DNA of 64,000 nucleotides from Neofusicoccum parvum (Eukaryota > Ascomycota > Dothideomycetes > Botryosphaeriales > Botryosphaeriaceae). Both the position numbers and the translations under genes were made by a program. How positions within the stretch are numbered: position 1 is the stretch's first letter; the number at the start of each line of letters is the position of its first letter. Shown piece by piece: positions 10,542 through 22,300 of this stretch. Where the stretch lies: positions 806,001 through 870,000 of the forward strand of contig CP087218.1 of NCBI GenBank assembly GCA_020912385.1, written 5' to 3'. The notes beneath the pieces were generated by a model. It was not told the DNA's origin. It ran no database searches and was given only the letters and a program-made list of their open reading frames with translations.

Positions 10542-12052
10542 GGTGGGCGTGTGCAGGAAATGCTTGATGGAATCTCCCAGCTATGTGGCATGTCAGTAAG
10601 CGCGTCAAATGGTGTTCTGACTTGGGTGAGGCGAAAGGATGGTTGACGGGTGTGACTTGAGGTAAATATGGCGCCGTATGAGATAAAAGCAGCATGTCGA
10701 CGATTGCTCCGAGTCGGAGAAGAGGCCACTTACTGTAATGTGCTATTCTAACTTCGAGAGGCTTTGAGTTTTCACAGGGTGGTGCTTGCGTGTTTGTCGG
10801 GTGTAGAAGTAGCAGGGTGACGTGAAGTGCTTAGGCGTACTTTTATGGCGGCAGCGCGATCTTGGGCCAGGTGACTGCTCCCTTAGCAATAAATTCACCT
10901 CACTTGCCCACGGGTTTCTTACAGATAAAAGGACATAGAAGAAATGGGAGTTGACCCATTCATACAAACGCAGGAGCACTATGGTTTAGATAATAAGCTC
11001 ATCTGGACGAATTTCTCGACATTCAACGCCGTTGCCTTCCTCCTTCCATGCACCGTCTTAAGAGGAAAATCACCTTTATCTCCATCACCTTCACCTCCAT
11101 CTCATTTGCAGAGTCGTGTGCACTTCCTTCCACCGTGGGCAAGGAAGGATGGATGGGCTCGGACGTCCTGAAGGCAATTTGCGAGGGTAGAAGCATGCAT
11201 CAACAGCACCAAGAAATGGAGGACCGAGCACATCTCACGCTCACTTGCAAAGACTGAAAGGTACCGATTTTGGATCTTTCTAAAGTTTCCATTAGAGAAG
11301 TAAAATACGTACAGGCTCAACGCCAGATAAAACAGTCTATCGAAAAGACAAACAAACATCAGCCCAAACCCCCTGCACCGAACAGTGGTATCGCAGAGCA
11401 AGCAACGCAGCTATAAGATTTCCAAATGGTTCCAGGCGGAAAGGCGGCCGTGTTTTTCCCATTCTATTGTACACAAGAAGAACAAAACGTGCCCCAATAA
11501 GATGACAGGCACCAGATTTCCAGTCATGCCCAAAGGCACAAACGGTTCCACGTCCTTCCAAACCCTCACTCCGTGGGTGTCGCGAGAGAGAAGAGAGGAG
11601 AGGCGAAATGCTAAGGTGAACACAATTAAAGGCCGCCAACGCCTTTAAGAAGCCCGAACACGTGCCCCAATCGGCTCCTGTACGCCGTATTACGCCCATG
11701 CTTTCTGTGACACTTTCGATAGCTGTGCTTTGTGTGTATTTCCTGCGCCGGAGATGCGGATCATGAGGGAATTCAAAAAAAAAAAAGTTATTTGTAGCGG
11801 TTTGGTCGTTTCGTCATTAGCCCAAAAACAAGTCTCAAAGAACTTAAAACAGAGGCCCTGGAAGAAGGTATGCACAGAATGCAGTCCTGTTGTGGTATTG
11901 TAGAAAAGAGGGTCCGGAAGAAGACGCTTGACGCCGATTCTGTGCTGGTGTACGGAGGGCGGGAGTATGATGCCCGTGAAGCAAATGCTCTGGGCAGAAG
12001 TGCCTGGGACGAAACACTCGGTTGTATTTGGGACTGAGAGTGGGAGATCCGA
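10542..12052. other. Intergenic
   Basis: About 1.5 kb. It begins with the promoter of the acidic protein gene and ends with the 3' UTR of the coiled-coil gene. Sequence around 10980-11700 is less GC-rich than its surroundings. An A-rich tract lies at 11774-11787. I see no gene. Confidence 0.5.
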
Positions 12053-13393
12053 TCATTTCGAGGGTAGGTGGTATTGTTTGACGTAGCGGAGGAAGGCGAT
12101 AGCGTCTTCGGCCTGAGGCAGAACGATATCGAGGTGCTTGAGGGAATCGGCGACCTTTTTGGACATCTCGGCACCGTCTTTGCGCATCTTGACCATATCT
12201 CCATCCGTCTCGTCTTTGTATCTCTTGGTCTCTGACTCGACTGTCTTCTTGTACGCGGCGAACAGGGCCTGGAGCTCGGTGGCGAGGTGCTCCTTTTTCT
12301 CGAGCTCATCGCGGAGCTGGTTGACGACGACGTCGTGGGCGGCGATGGTGTTGTCTTGCTGAGCAACTCTCCGGCGGTCCGCTTCCCGCCCTTCCGCAAT
12401 GGCGTCGATCCGCTTGTCGCGCTTCTTGAGCTCGGCCTTGAAGATGCTGTCGGACGCGTTCCAGCGCGTTTCGATCTCCTTGTTCTTCTCCGTCATCCGG
12501 CGCAGCTGCTCCTGGGCCTGCTGCAGCTCATCCCGGAGGTTCGACACCTCCCTAGTGTGCTCCTGACGAACCCGTGCGACCTCCTCCGTGTGCTCCCTCT
12601 TGGCGGCGGCGAGTTCCTGCTTCGCGTTGGACGTGGCCTGGCCCAGCTGGATGCCCAAGCCGGTGGCCTGGGCCTCTGCCTGCTTCCGCCGGTCCTCCTC
12701 GCCCTTGAGCTGGGTCCGCAGCGTCTCCTCGAATTCCTTGCGATTCTTCCGCGAGCGCTCGGCGGCCTCAGAGGCGGAGCGCAGGGTGTTGTTGTCCGAC
12801 TGCAGGCGCTCAATGACGTTGTTCTTCGCGCGCAGGTTCTCGGTCAACTCCTGGCTCTTGGCCTTCTCGGAGTTCAGGTCGCGTCGCAGCGCGTCATTGG
12901 AGGCGGTCAGGCGCTCGATGACCTTTGTTGTCGACTTGGAGGGGTTCGCGAAGGGCGAGGTGCTGTTGTTGTTGGCGCTGCCGTTGGTGACGCCGTTGGT
13001 CAGCTCGGTGAGCGGCGGGTTGGGAGAGATGTGGATGGCGGGCTCGTAGACGCCATTGCGGTTGGAGGAGGGCATGTTCACGATAGAGGGCGAGGGAGTG
13101 GGTGCATCGTAATCGGAGGGCTTCCACAGCTTCGAGTTCATGTCACCGAGGGAAATATCGGTCGGCGTAAGCTGAATATCTGGCAGGGTCGGGGGAGAGC
13201 GAGGCGGCGCCGCATCTAGAGTCGGTAGCCGAACCGTGAGCGCTGAGCACAAGCACTGAGGGTGGAGCGCACGCTTTGGGAGGAATGCCAGGTACGACGA
13301 AGGGGAGATTGGGAAGTGACGCTAGGGTAAGGAAATAAACATACCGCTCTGGCGGCGGGCCTTCTTGAGCGTAATGCGCAGCAACGAAGCCAT
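12053..13393 (-). CDS. She3-like coiled-coil protein
   Basis: Two exons, 13393-13345 and 13242-12053, give 412 residues. Exon 1 encodes a short basic leader (MASLLRITLKKARRQS). A Pro/Ser-rich stretch follows, with DMNSKLWKPSDYDAP near residue 45. From about residue 115 to 390 the protein is almost continuous heptad-type coiled coil, opening with KVIERLTASNDALRRDL and containing an ELKKRDKRID segment. This order matches Pezizomycotina proteins annotated as SWI5-dependent HO expression protein 3 (She3), which in yeast tether mRNA cargo to a myosin. A role in transport is inferred from resemblance only, and other long coiled-coil proteins look similar. The 102-nt intron (GTATGT...CTCAG) restores phase. 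An extra upstream exon near 13450-13500 (in frame through donor GTGAGT) cannot be excluded. Confidence 0.62.
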
Positions 13394-15187
13394 CGCTGAT
13401 TGGGCGGGCGGCAATCGCAACGCGCCTCAATGCCAGACACAGCAGGGGTCCGCGCAATCGACACTCACCTGGCGTTTTGATACCGACGTAAGCGGGCCAT
13501 ATCAGGGGTGCTGCCGTCTTAGTCATCGCGAGGCCCGGTCCCGTTGCTGCTCGCGCGCGCGGGCAGGGCGACGGCGGGCGCTGCTGCTGAGCTGGCGCTG
13601 CGCTGCTTTTGGGCCCTGTGGGCAGCCCCGTACCGCTGCTGGTGAAGCCGTCGCCGCTCCACCACGGCAGCTGCGCCGTCGCGGGCCCGGACGGCGCTGC
13701 ATCATTTCCGCACCGCGCTTCATCTCCCTCTCGAAGATCTCGAGGACACATTGGCAAGTTCCGGCCTCCAGACGGACCGAGCAAGCTCTTGCAGACCCCT
13801 CGCCAATTGCTTCCCTCGTAGGGATATTGCGACCTTCTTCCCGCGCGCAGCAAACACCCTCAGGCGCTGGACTAACGTTAGCTCGCCATTGACTGATGTC
13901 GCTTAGCCGACCCCTCAGCGCCTGCCCGCCGCGCTTCTCCGTCGCCGGACGTCTGCAACTCTATTGACCGCGCTCCTAGCATGACGTCTCGCGCTGCCAG
14001 CCCCTGCCGGTCGTTGGATATAGCGACGGCGTTATGCCATCGTCGAGCCAGAAGGGCAATCCGGCGACGATTACATTACCAGTTGCGGTAAGATACAGGG
14101 CGAAAAGGTGGCTGATCGGCACAGCGCGGGACCTGGCTGAAACCACGCGTAAGCTGCAAGGCTTGCCGAACCAGGGGCTCTCGCGGAGTGCTGCCGGGCC
14201 TCCCGCTCCAAACGACTGCCAGCTGCGAGGATGATCCTCTCACCACGCTCACGCCTCGGACAAGCGCGCCAGTCTGCCTAGTGTGCCGCTGCGACTGGAA
14301 GTTGCCAGAGCGATGGCCGTTCAACCTCCAGCGAACCAGCGAACCATCGTTCGACGCCATTCCAGCGCCAACCACCCGCGCCCACGGCCTGCGAGACATG
14401 CGCTGAGGGTGCTGGAGTGTCAGCAGGTGTCAGCAGAGGCGCAGGCAGGCGCTGGCGGTCGCCGGGCTGGGGCGTCTGCTGGAACGTGTGCTGCACGCTC
14501 GAAGCATCCGACCTCGTTGACAGCGCAGCCAAGCTCGCTCCAGCTGAGCACGCGTTTCAGATTGCCCATGATGCGCGCCTGAATAATGCCGTTGTGTGGG
14601 CCAGAGTTTGTTGTGCAGCCAGCGCTGGTATCACTCGCTGTGGCACAGTGACAGACAGCGGCCGCAGCTGAACTGTTGGAGATGGCAGGCGCTGGGTGTC
14701 GAAGTGAAGGGCGGGACTCATGGATTCAAGCTCTGTCGGACCCGGTTGGTGCATCGTTTCAGAATGCAGCGGGCACCCACGAACGGGATGCCGAAAGGCA
14801 AATCTGCGGTGCTTGAATCAAAGGCCTGCCCAAGCGACATCACAATCGCTTGCAGGAAGTATGTCGGTGTCCGCTCGGTGCTACACTGCCACTATCAAGC
14901 GACCGCTTCACTCTAGCGTGCAGGACTTCACGCGTCGTTGGCAGTGATATGGTCCATGGAGACCGCCTGCACCGCCGCCCGGAGGATGTGCAGATGATCG
15001 CCGAGTGCTCATCACGACGCCGATTGATCACAGCCACGCCCGCGGCGCAATGGCAATAAAGCAAATAATTACGGCCATATGGAGATTCCATCTGATTGTG
15101 GGAGTTCGCGCCGAGGGCCCAACACAGCCGTAGCGCCAACGTGTTTTTAACCTTCGCGCAACATCGCTTCGCAACTCATCACTCAAT
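13394..15187. other. Intergenic, no gene seen
   Basis: About 1.8 kb. The part next to 13393 is the promoter or extra 5' exon region of the coiled-coil gene and the part next to 15187 the 3' UTR of the cupin gene. Between them there are only short conflicting frames. Confidence 0.45.
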
Positions 15188-15533
15188 TCACTCGCCAATG
15201 ACATATGTACAGCCCGTGCCGCCAACCCAAACCTCGTGGAGGTGCTGAGCGTCGACATCGAGGCGGGCGCCGGGACCGAACGTCTCCTTGGTGGGGTGCT
15301 GGTCGCCGGGGTAGGTGATGGTGAGCTCGCCGTCGAGAATCAGATGGGTGGTCAGGCCGCGATGCGAGTGCGGCGGATAGTGGGCGTTTCTGGCCTAGGG
15401 CGTGAGCCACGAAGGCCTCAGCCGGCAAGCACTGGACGCAGGCAACTTACGGGCCATCGGACCAGGTGAACACGTGGCGGAAGCCCCAGTCTCGCACCTC
15501 GCGCTCCGCGTCTCTTGGGCTCTTGGGGGGCAT
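15188..15533 (-). CDS. Small single-domain cupin protein
   Basis: A two-exon gene, 15533-15451 and 15389-15188, encoding 94 residues. Neither exon forms a long frame alone, so the gene is easily missed. The intron has donor GTAAGT and acceptor GGCCAG. The N terminus ends in FRHVFTWSDGP. Cupin motif 1 follows: HYPPHSHRGLTTHLILDGEL, with His35 and His37 and the G-x-L turn. Motif 2 is LDVDAQHLHEVWVGGTGC, with His77 and His79 as candidate metal ligands. The protein stops right after the second motif (YVIGE), so it is one minimal beta-barrel. Related fungal proteins are small, soluble, possibly metal-binding cupins of unknown substrate. It is divergent from the phospholipase C gene across 627 bp. 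The start is the only ATG preceding the frame. Confidence 0.8.
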
Positions 15534-16160
15534 TGCCAGTGTAGCCTTGCAGGCGAATACGTGGGAGCAGCGGTGGGGCGCAGAGTTTTGTGGATGTGTC
15601 GTATATGTGAGGGCTGCGGCGGAGGAATTCTGGGCGCTGGCGATGAGGGGAGCTTCCCTTGTTCTGCGCCTGCCCGCGCGGCGACCCTGAATGACGTCGC
15701 CGCTCAGCTGTACCCGCTCAAGGCCCGCCCACGCTGCCCACGCCTGCCTGCTGCGGCCAGCCCTGCCATTGCGACTCGCGCGTGCCTTGTTTGCCGGTGC
15801 TCGCGCAGCGTGGCTGCTCCTGCCGGCGCCAGCAGAATCCGCAGCGTCAGCCGGGGCTGCGCAAGAGCGAGCGAGCCTGTTTGCGCGCTCGTGCCAGTGC
15901 GGCCGAGATCGTCAGCTCTCCGACGTGAAACCCCGTGGGTCAAAAACGCACGTCTGCGCCTGTCCGCGCCTTATCCTCTTCCAGCCCTCTTCTGACTCGC
16001 CCGGCCCTCGACTGGCCCTTTGTCCCTGACCTGGGACACGTGAGCCGTTGCGACGCCCGTCTGGCGGTCAGTCCCACCAGGACCTTAACTCTACAAGCGA
16101 GCCTGCCTCAGGACGCCTCTCACACGCCGCTGCTTCACCACGAACACACCACCACCCACC
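15534..16160. promoter_or_regulatory. Shared divergent promoter region, cupin / phospholipase C
   Basis: 627 bp between two divergently transcribed starts. It must hold both promoters. The stretch next to 16160 is C/A-rich (CACCACCCACC before the ATG), typical of fungal leaders. No TATA box or other specific site is convincing. Confidence 0.45.
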
Positions 16161-19063
16161 ATGGCCACCGACCTCGCCACAACCGTGCCCCAGGCCACGG
16201 AGGACCACCCTGTGCCGAAGCCCGAGACCGTGTCCAATGCTGAAGCTCAGGCCGGCGGCGGCACTGCCAGCTACACTATCAAGAATGCCCAGACCGTGGA
16301 GAAACTGAACGCCACGCTCTCGGGCCACATCGAGAAGATCTACAAGACGCTGGAAAAGGAATACGAGGTGTCCAACAAGATTGGCCTCAGCAACTTTCTG
16401 ATCAACGAGCAATCCCACTCCTCGAGCACGCTCCCCATCCAGGACGAGAAGTTGACCGTGGACAACCTCAAGAGCTACTTCCGCACCCATCACGTGAATG
16501 CACTGCGCGCCCCGGAGCCCCTGGATCTCCAATGGCCCCTCTCCAACTACTTCATCTCGTCCAGCCACAACACCTACCTCACCGGCCACCAGCTGTACGG
16601 CGAGTCGAGCACTGACGCCTACAAAAATGTGAGACACGAGAACAACCCTGCATTCCGAGAGTACTAAACACAAGTAGGTTTTGCTTCGAGGGTGCAGGTG
16701 CGTGGAAATCGACGTGTGGGATGGTGACGCCCCGTCGGACTCGGACGACTCCAGCAGCTCTGAAGATGAAAAGGACGGCAAGGAGGGCAAGAAGCCCGGT
16801 CTTAAAGCTCGCCTGAAGGCGAAGCTCGGAAGGAAGAATTCCACAAAGGCTGGACCCAAGAAGGAAAAAGAGCCACAGCCTCCGGCAACCACCGACGGCG
16901 CTGCTTCAAGCGAGATGCCGAAGCCCTGGAGAGCGAACTCAAACCGTGCCGAACCCAAAGTCTACCATGGTATGGAAACCCCTGCTTTCGTTTCGGACGC
17001 AATATTTGCTGATGCTTGAATTATCAAGGCTATACTGCCACCTCCGATATCACCTTCCGCTCTGTCTGTGAGACCATCGGCAAATACGCCTTCGTGACCT
17101 CGTGAGTGCTGGGTTCTGCTTGCAGCATTGCGTGCACGAATCAGACCTAACTTCTAGTAGGGAACTTCCTGTAATCATCAGTTTCGAGATCCACACCAGC
17201 CAAGAACAGCAAGAAATAATGGTCGAGATCATCAAAGAGACATGGAAGGAGTTCCTGGTCGACCACCCGCCGGAAGATCAATTGGATCCCGCAAAACTCG
17301 AACTCCCTCCTCTTGAAAAGCTGCTCCGCAAGATCTTGATTAAGGTCAAGTTCGCGCCTCCCCACAAGCCTGGTGAGACTACACCGCCACAGGAAGCTGA
17401 GCCCGCGTCGCCTTCCGAGTCAGAGGAGGATGCCACTGCTGCTGCGGCAGCTGCTGATCAGCCTAAACCTCCCAAGAGCAAGATTTGTCAAGCCCTCAGC
17501 CGCCTTGGCGTCTACACATGGGCTATACGCTTCCAGAGCTTGAGCCAACCGGGTATGAACTGCATTTGTGACCTCTTATTCTTGCGCACTATCTGACAGG
17601 CATGTTCCACAGAGGCTAATTATCCCGCCCACATCTTCTCTCTCTCTGAAGGGCGCCTGATGGAAGTTCATCAGCACTTCCCAAGCGAGCTATTCCAGCA
17701 TAACAAGGTATGGGTGCTGATTTAAACTTAAGCTTTCCGCAGAATCTCCTGGACCAGCTAACGTTGTGCATGAAGAAATACATGATGCGTGCTTACCCCA
17801 AGGGCACTCGTGTATCGTCCTCGAACCTCGATGCGCCCGTATTCTGGAGGCAAGGCGTACAGATCGTGGCGCTGAACTGGCAGAAATGGGACGAAGCTAT
17901 GATGTTGAACGAGGGTATGTTCGCGGGCACTGGTGGCTATGTTCTCAAGCCAGAGGGATACCGCAGTTCGTCTGAGGCGGCCAAGCACCCGCACGCGCTC
18001 ACGTACGGCACCCTTGACCTAAAAATCGAGGTCTTTGGTGGCCAGGACATTCCGCTGCCCCCGGATGAGAACTCGGCCAAAGGCTTCAAGCCCTACGTCA
18101 AATGCGAGCTACATGTTGAGAAGCCCGAGGAGCGTCTCGGCGAGCCCATTCCTGGTGGCGTTAAGAGCAAAGAAGGCGAATACAAGCAACGCACCAAGAC
18201 TGTCAAAGGGCAGGACCCGGACTTTGACGGCGAGGTCTTGCGCTTTGAAGGCGTGCATGGCGTGTCGCCTGAGCTGAGTTACGTCCGGTGAGTCCCAACA
18301 TTAACATTTCTTGTCATCCTTCCTACTTCCCGCCTCCCCTTCCCGTCAGCCCCGATTTTCTTCAGGTCGCAAAGGTGCTTTGTCCTACACTACACTGCGC
18401 CGGATAATTCTTTTTCTGTACCTCGCCGCCGTCGCCAGCCGGGAGTGCAAGCGAGGCGGATGGCTGCATGCCCTACGTGCGAGCGCGCCGCCGACGCGGT
18501 ACTCCCACACTTGAAAGCCTACTCTTTCTTCGTCCTACCATCGTCGTATCACGATAGGCGGAGAAAGTATGCTCGACAGGACGGCGCGATCCGGCGCAGT
18601 AGCACCGATAAGTATTCGGCAAGAAGCGGTGGCATCACACGGACATCGGCTCTCCTGATCTTGCTCAACATCTTTCTTTTGCCTTTCTCGTCATCCAAAC
18701 CTGCACGCTACCGCCCCAACATCTTTCCCCATCTTCACATCATCATCCATTCAAGCGCAGCAAGGACGACAGAAAATAAACTTCCGGCAACCGGCGTGGC
18801 CCGCGACTGACCTTATGTACGTGCATAGATTCAAGGTCATGGACGACGAATTCGGCCGTGACGACCTGGCCGCGTGGGCTTGCTTCCGGCTCGACCGCTT
18901 CGCTACGGGCTTCCGCCTCATCCACTTGTTCGATCACGATGGCGTACAGAGCAAGGGCGTCCTGCTCGTACGTGTGACCAAGAGCTTCGTTGTGGAGACG
19001 CCTCCGGCGGGCAAGGAAGGCACTGCGGTGGTGGCCGAGGAGCTGAAAAAGTTGACGACGTAG
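16161..19063 (+). CDS. Phosphoinositide-specific phospholipase C
   Basis: Seven exons: 16161-16628, 16678-16969, 17029-17101, 17158-17552, 17613-17707, 17743-18287, 18829-19063 (700 residues). The enzyme cleaves PtdIns(4,5)P2 to diacylglycerol and inositol trisphosphate. Order: a short EF-hand-like helical N terminus (~45-105), X box, Y box (~390-520), and a C2 domain (~528-690). Catalytic and calcium residues are present: His136 in [10 protein letters not shown], Glu166 and Asp168 in [10 protein letters not shown], His253 in VYHGYTATSD, and Glu288 in SFEIHTS. An approximately 80-residue charged, Ser/Asp/Lys-rich insert separates the Glu/Asp pair from the second His, and another acidic Ala-rich linker separates X and Y. 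No PH domain is seen. The start of exon 4 is a TAGTAG tandem acceptor, so one residue may vary. The last intron is 541 nt, ten times the others. Confidence 0.93.
18288..18828 (+). other. Unusually long last intron of the phospholipase C gene
   Basis: A 541-nt intron (GTGAGT...GTGCATAG) interrupts the C2 domain. The protein is contiguous across it (ELSYVR joins FKVMDDEFG), so no exon is missing. The other five introns of the gene are 35-60 nt. The interior is pyrimidine-rich on the plus strand. I see no coding exon or recognisable RNA in it. Confidence 0.7.
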
Positions 19064-19342
19064 ATGTCTATCTACTATGTCCGCGTGCGTCATCTATATG
19101 TATGTATACTTTGGGACCGCGGATTGTAGGATCAGGTGAGTTGAAATTGAGAGTTTCGAGTTGGGGGGAGGAAGGGGAGATTGATTGACAGTGGTGAGAT
19201 GGGAAGGTGACGGTCATCCGATATCGGGAGCGAGTGGATGGGCGGTGAGTTGCATTTACATTGTACGAGAACGAGTTGGCGGCTGGGGTTCATCATGGCG
19301 CGCGGCTATAGACAGACAGCAAGCGACTAGGTCATGTAGTGT

Positions 19343-19377
19343 CAGACAGACAGACGGACGGACGGACGAACGGACAG
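19343..19377. repeat. Tetranucleotide CAGA/CGGA repeat
   Basis: Consecutive CAGA units pass into CGGA units just downstream of the phospholipase C stop codon, probably in its 3' UTR. The copies are slightly diverged (one CGAA). Confidence 0.7.
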
Positions 19378-22300
19378 AGACTAAATTTGTGACATTATCA
19401 AGGGTCAGGCAATTAAGGAACAGAAACAAAGATCCGATTGGATGTGAATGCATGATACTCGCGCGCTTCGTTGCCTCATGCGGTGTGGTTGCTTCGAAGC
19501 GGTTTGATGAGACTCATCAGCTTTTTTTCGCGCCTTTCTGAAGTCTGATAGGGAAAAGTCCTTCGAGTCATGGAGATAGACGCTCGCACGAAAAGAGTAA
19601 ACCGATGGCGAAGCAGCATGACCGCTGCGGCGGCGCCGCCGAATGAAGCATCGTTTCACAAAAAAAGGGAAAAGAAACGAAAGAACGCTGTCCCGCAAAC
19701 GCCATGGCCTAGCCTGTCGATGGTGGCCGCCGTTAGGGTCGGTCCGACCCTCTAGTCCGCGGATGTCTGCGGGCCTGTACGCCCCTTCGATCGCGCCACC
19801 CATCGTGAAGGCGGACACGGCGAAGGACTCGAGACGCGCTCTCCGGGGAAACTGAGGGGGGAAAAGCGACAGCAGTGCGTGTTTGTGTGCGTGTGTGGAG
19901 GGTCGTAGTCAGCAGCGCAGCGCGTCGAATGCCTGCAACAAACCACGGGAGGTGCGTACGTACATACGTATGTGCGCCAAACAAAGCAGATGAATCCCTT
20001 TGATAATTCGCTCGCGCCGTCACCGCCGTCCGGCCATCGCAGCTCCGGCCTGCGCCGCGCCGCGCTGCCCTGGTGGCTGGACGCCCGTCCCGACCGACAT
20101 CGCCGCCGACCACGTTTTACAGAAAAAGAAAGAAAAGGTAGAACGAAGGGAACAATGGAACCCAGGCGCGGCAGCTACTGCACCTACCCGACGGGATCGC
20201 GCCGCCGCCGGCTGGACTGGTTGGTTGGCTGCCGCCTATCGACATGGGGGGGTGGATTTTTTTTTCTCTTTCGTTTTTCTCCCAAACGGCATTGCACAGG
20301 TTGAGCGCGTCCCGAGTTCCCGGAGAGGGAGGAGGGAGGAGCGGTGAGGTGGGACGATCGGGCGGGAAGCAGGTCAGATTCGGGGTCAGGAAGTTGGAAA
20401 TGGGGCGCTGGCTCGGTATATGCTGTGCAACGGCGTTAACGGAAAAGGCATGGTGTTGGGCGCGAAACCGAGAATTTTTTGCTACCCTTCATCATCATCG
20501 ACGACAAGGGTTGCAGGGCTGGCGCCCCGTCGGAGAGGTGAGGAGTGGTGCATCCCTGCGCATTTTCTCCAAAAGGAGAGGTGATGGGACTCTTGAACGG
20601 CGCTTCTCTCATGTGAAAGTGGGTGACCTGAGAAGTGGAAATGAACGCAGGCCGAGTGCGACGGTCCGGTCAGTCGAAAGAGGAAGCGCACGCATTGGCG
20701 TACACGGTCAAGGTGAAGGCATACGTAATCGGCAAATGGTGGTGACTTTGGGCATGAGTGATTGTCTTGCGTAAGCAGAAGAGGCCAGTGTGATTGATTG
20801 CAATGCAGCCCCCAAACGGATGCCGAGGTTTGTCTGGAGTTAGTTGTTGAAGCTTCATCCGGAATGCAAGGACGAAGGGCTGCCGGAGCCATGCGGCCGG
20901 ACTGCCCCGAATCCCCCACCGTGGAGAATCTGCTCGTTGGAAATAGCATCTCGCGCTAGGTGGAAACGGAACACTGCAAAAGAAAAAAAAGAGGAGAAAA
21001 AGCAACTGCCGGCTGCAGTTGAACAACGGGCCATGATGTGATGTTGCGGCTGGTGTCTTGGCTGCGGGAACCGGGTGGTGAGTGGAGCCCCGCGGAAGCG
21101 CCGACCCCACCCAGACCGGTAAAGTCGTTGCAACGGCCGACCTGCATATGTACGTCCTACGTATATCCGGTGACGCAGGAGCAGCAGGAGCAGCAGCAGC
21201 AGCACCAGCTTAATTCTTTTTCCTGCCTTGCCTCCCCTCCTGTTACTCAGCTGCCATCTCCACTTGCCTACCGCTGGACATACCGCTCTTTCGCGTGGTC
21301 AGCATCACCAGACGTTGACATGATAGATCCCACGGACGAGCTGCGGCATCGCCACCAATCTCGATTGTGAAACGTGGCGTGCAATCCCGCAAGCCGCTGG
21401 GAAGTCTTTTCTTTTCGATGGGGCGGCCGCCCCGTCCCGCTGCTGCTCGAGTTCGACACTGAAACAAAAGGGAATGGCAGCAGGCGCGGCAGCGTACATA
21501 GGTGCCGGCAGCGCCACCCAACCAGGGCCGGTCGCGTGACTGACTCCCGTGAAGATCATGGTCCGGGGAGGCGGCCGGCGGCTCCTATCATTGGGCGGGA
21601 GCGGCGACATATCATGGGAAGCAGCAGCCGCGGTCGCGCGCGGATGCGTGCAGGGCAGCAGTACCTTCTTGTAATGTTGCCTCACCATTCCAATTTTAGC
21701 TTAGCCGCCGCACTTTGCTCGAACTAAGCCGGGGCTACTTCCGTCAGGAACCCAACGTCAGTCTCCTCTCTGCCATTTAGACTTTTCTTCCGTAAGAGGT
21801 CGGGATTTCCAGCCTTGCCATACCTGCCGGTGTGTAAGCGAGAGGACCAAGCACCCGGCCCCCCGCCCCACGTTCCTTCCCGGGCGGCTCGGTCTGTAGG
21901 GCCGTGGAGGGCGTGGTGGTGGGACGGAGGGGAATATGCTCGATGCATCGGCGGTACCTTGCGATCAGGATCGGTCGGGGGAAAGAACCGTCAAATGAGC
22001 GTCGGAGGACGTTCCCAGCGCCGCCTCGATTCCTTGACCGCACAGATGGTCGGTGAGCGGGCTGGCAGCGCGTCCTCAGCTCTGAAACCCGTTGAACATG
22101 CATCGACCCAGCCGCGCGTCTGAGCAACATTGTTTTGCGTTGGCCTTGCTACGCTCGCGAGCTCTTGCACGCTCATGCCGACCCACAATTCAGCGATCAA
22201 TTGTCTTTCTCGGTACGAGATAACGATGTGACCAGCAGATCCGACGCCAGGACAGTGCGCTGGGCACATGGCCTCTTTTTCTCCGAGTAATGGCGAACGT

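Noticed and set aside
10542..10729. Upstream extension of the acidic protein gene to an earlier ATG
   Set aside because: Passes through CTGAC...CATAG, which looks like the end of a 5' UTR intron; the shorter start followed by a branch-bearing intron fits better.
19405..19818. 137-codon minus-strand frame downstream of phospholipase C
   Set aside because: Mixed composition, overlaps a tetranucleotide repeat and T-rich tracts; no family signature.
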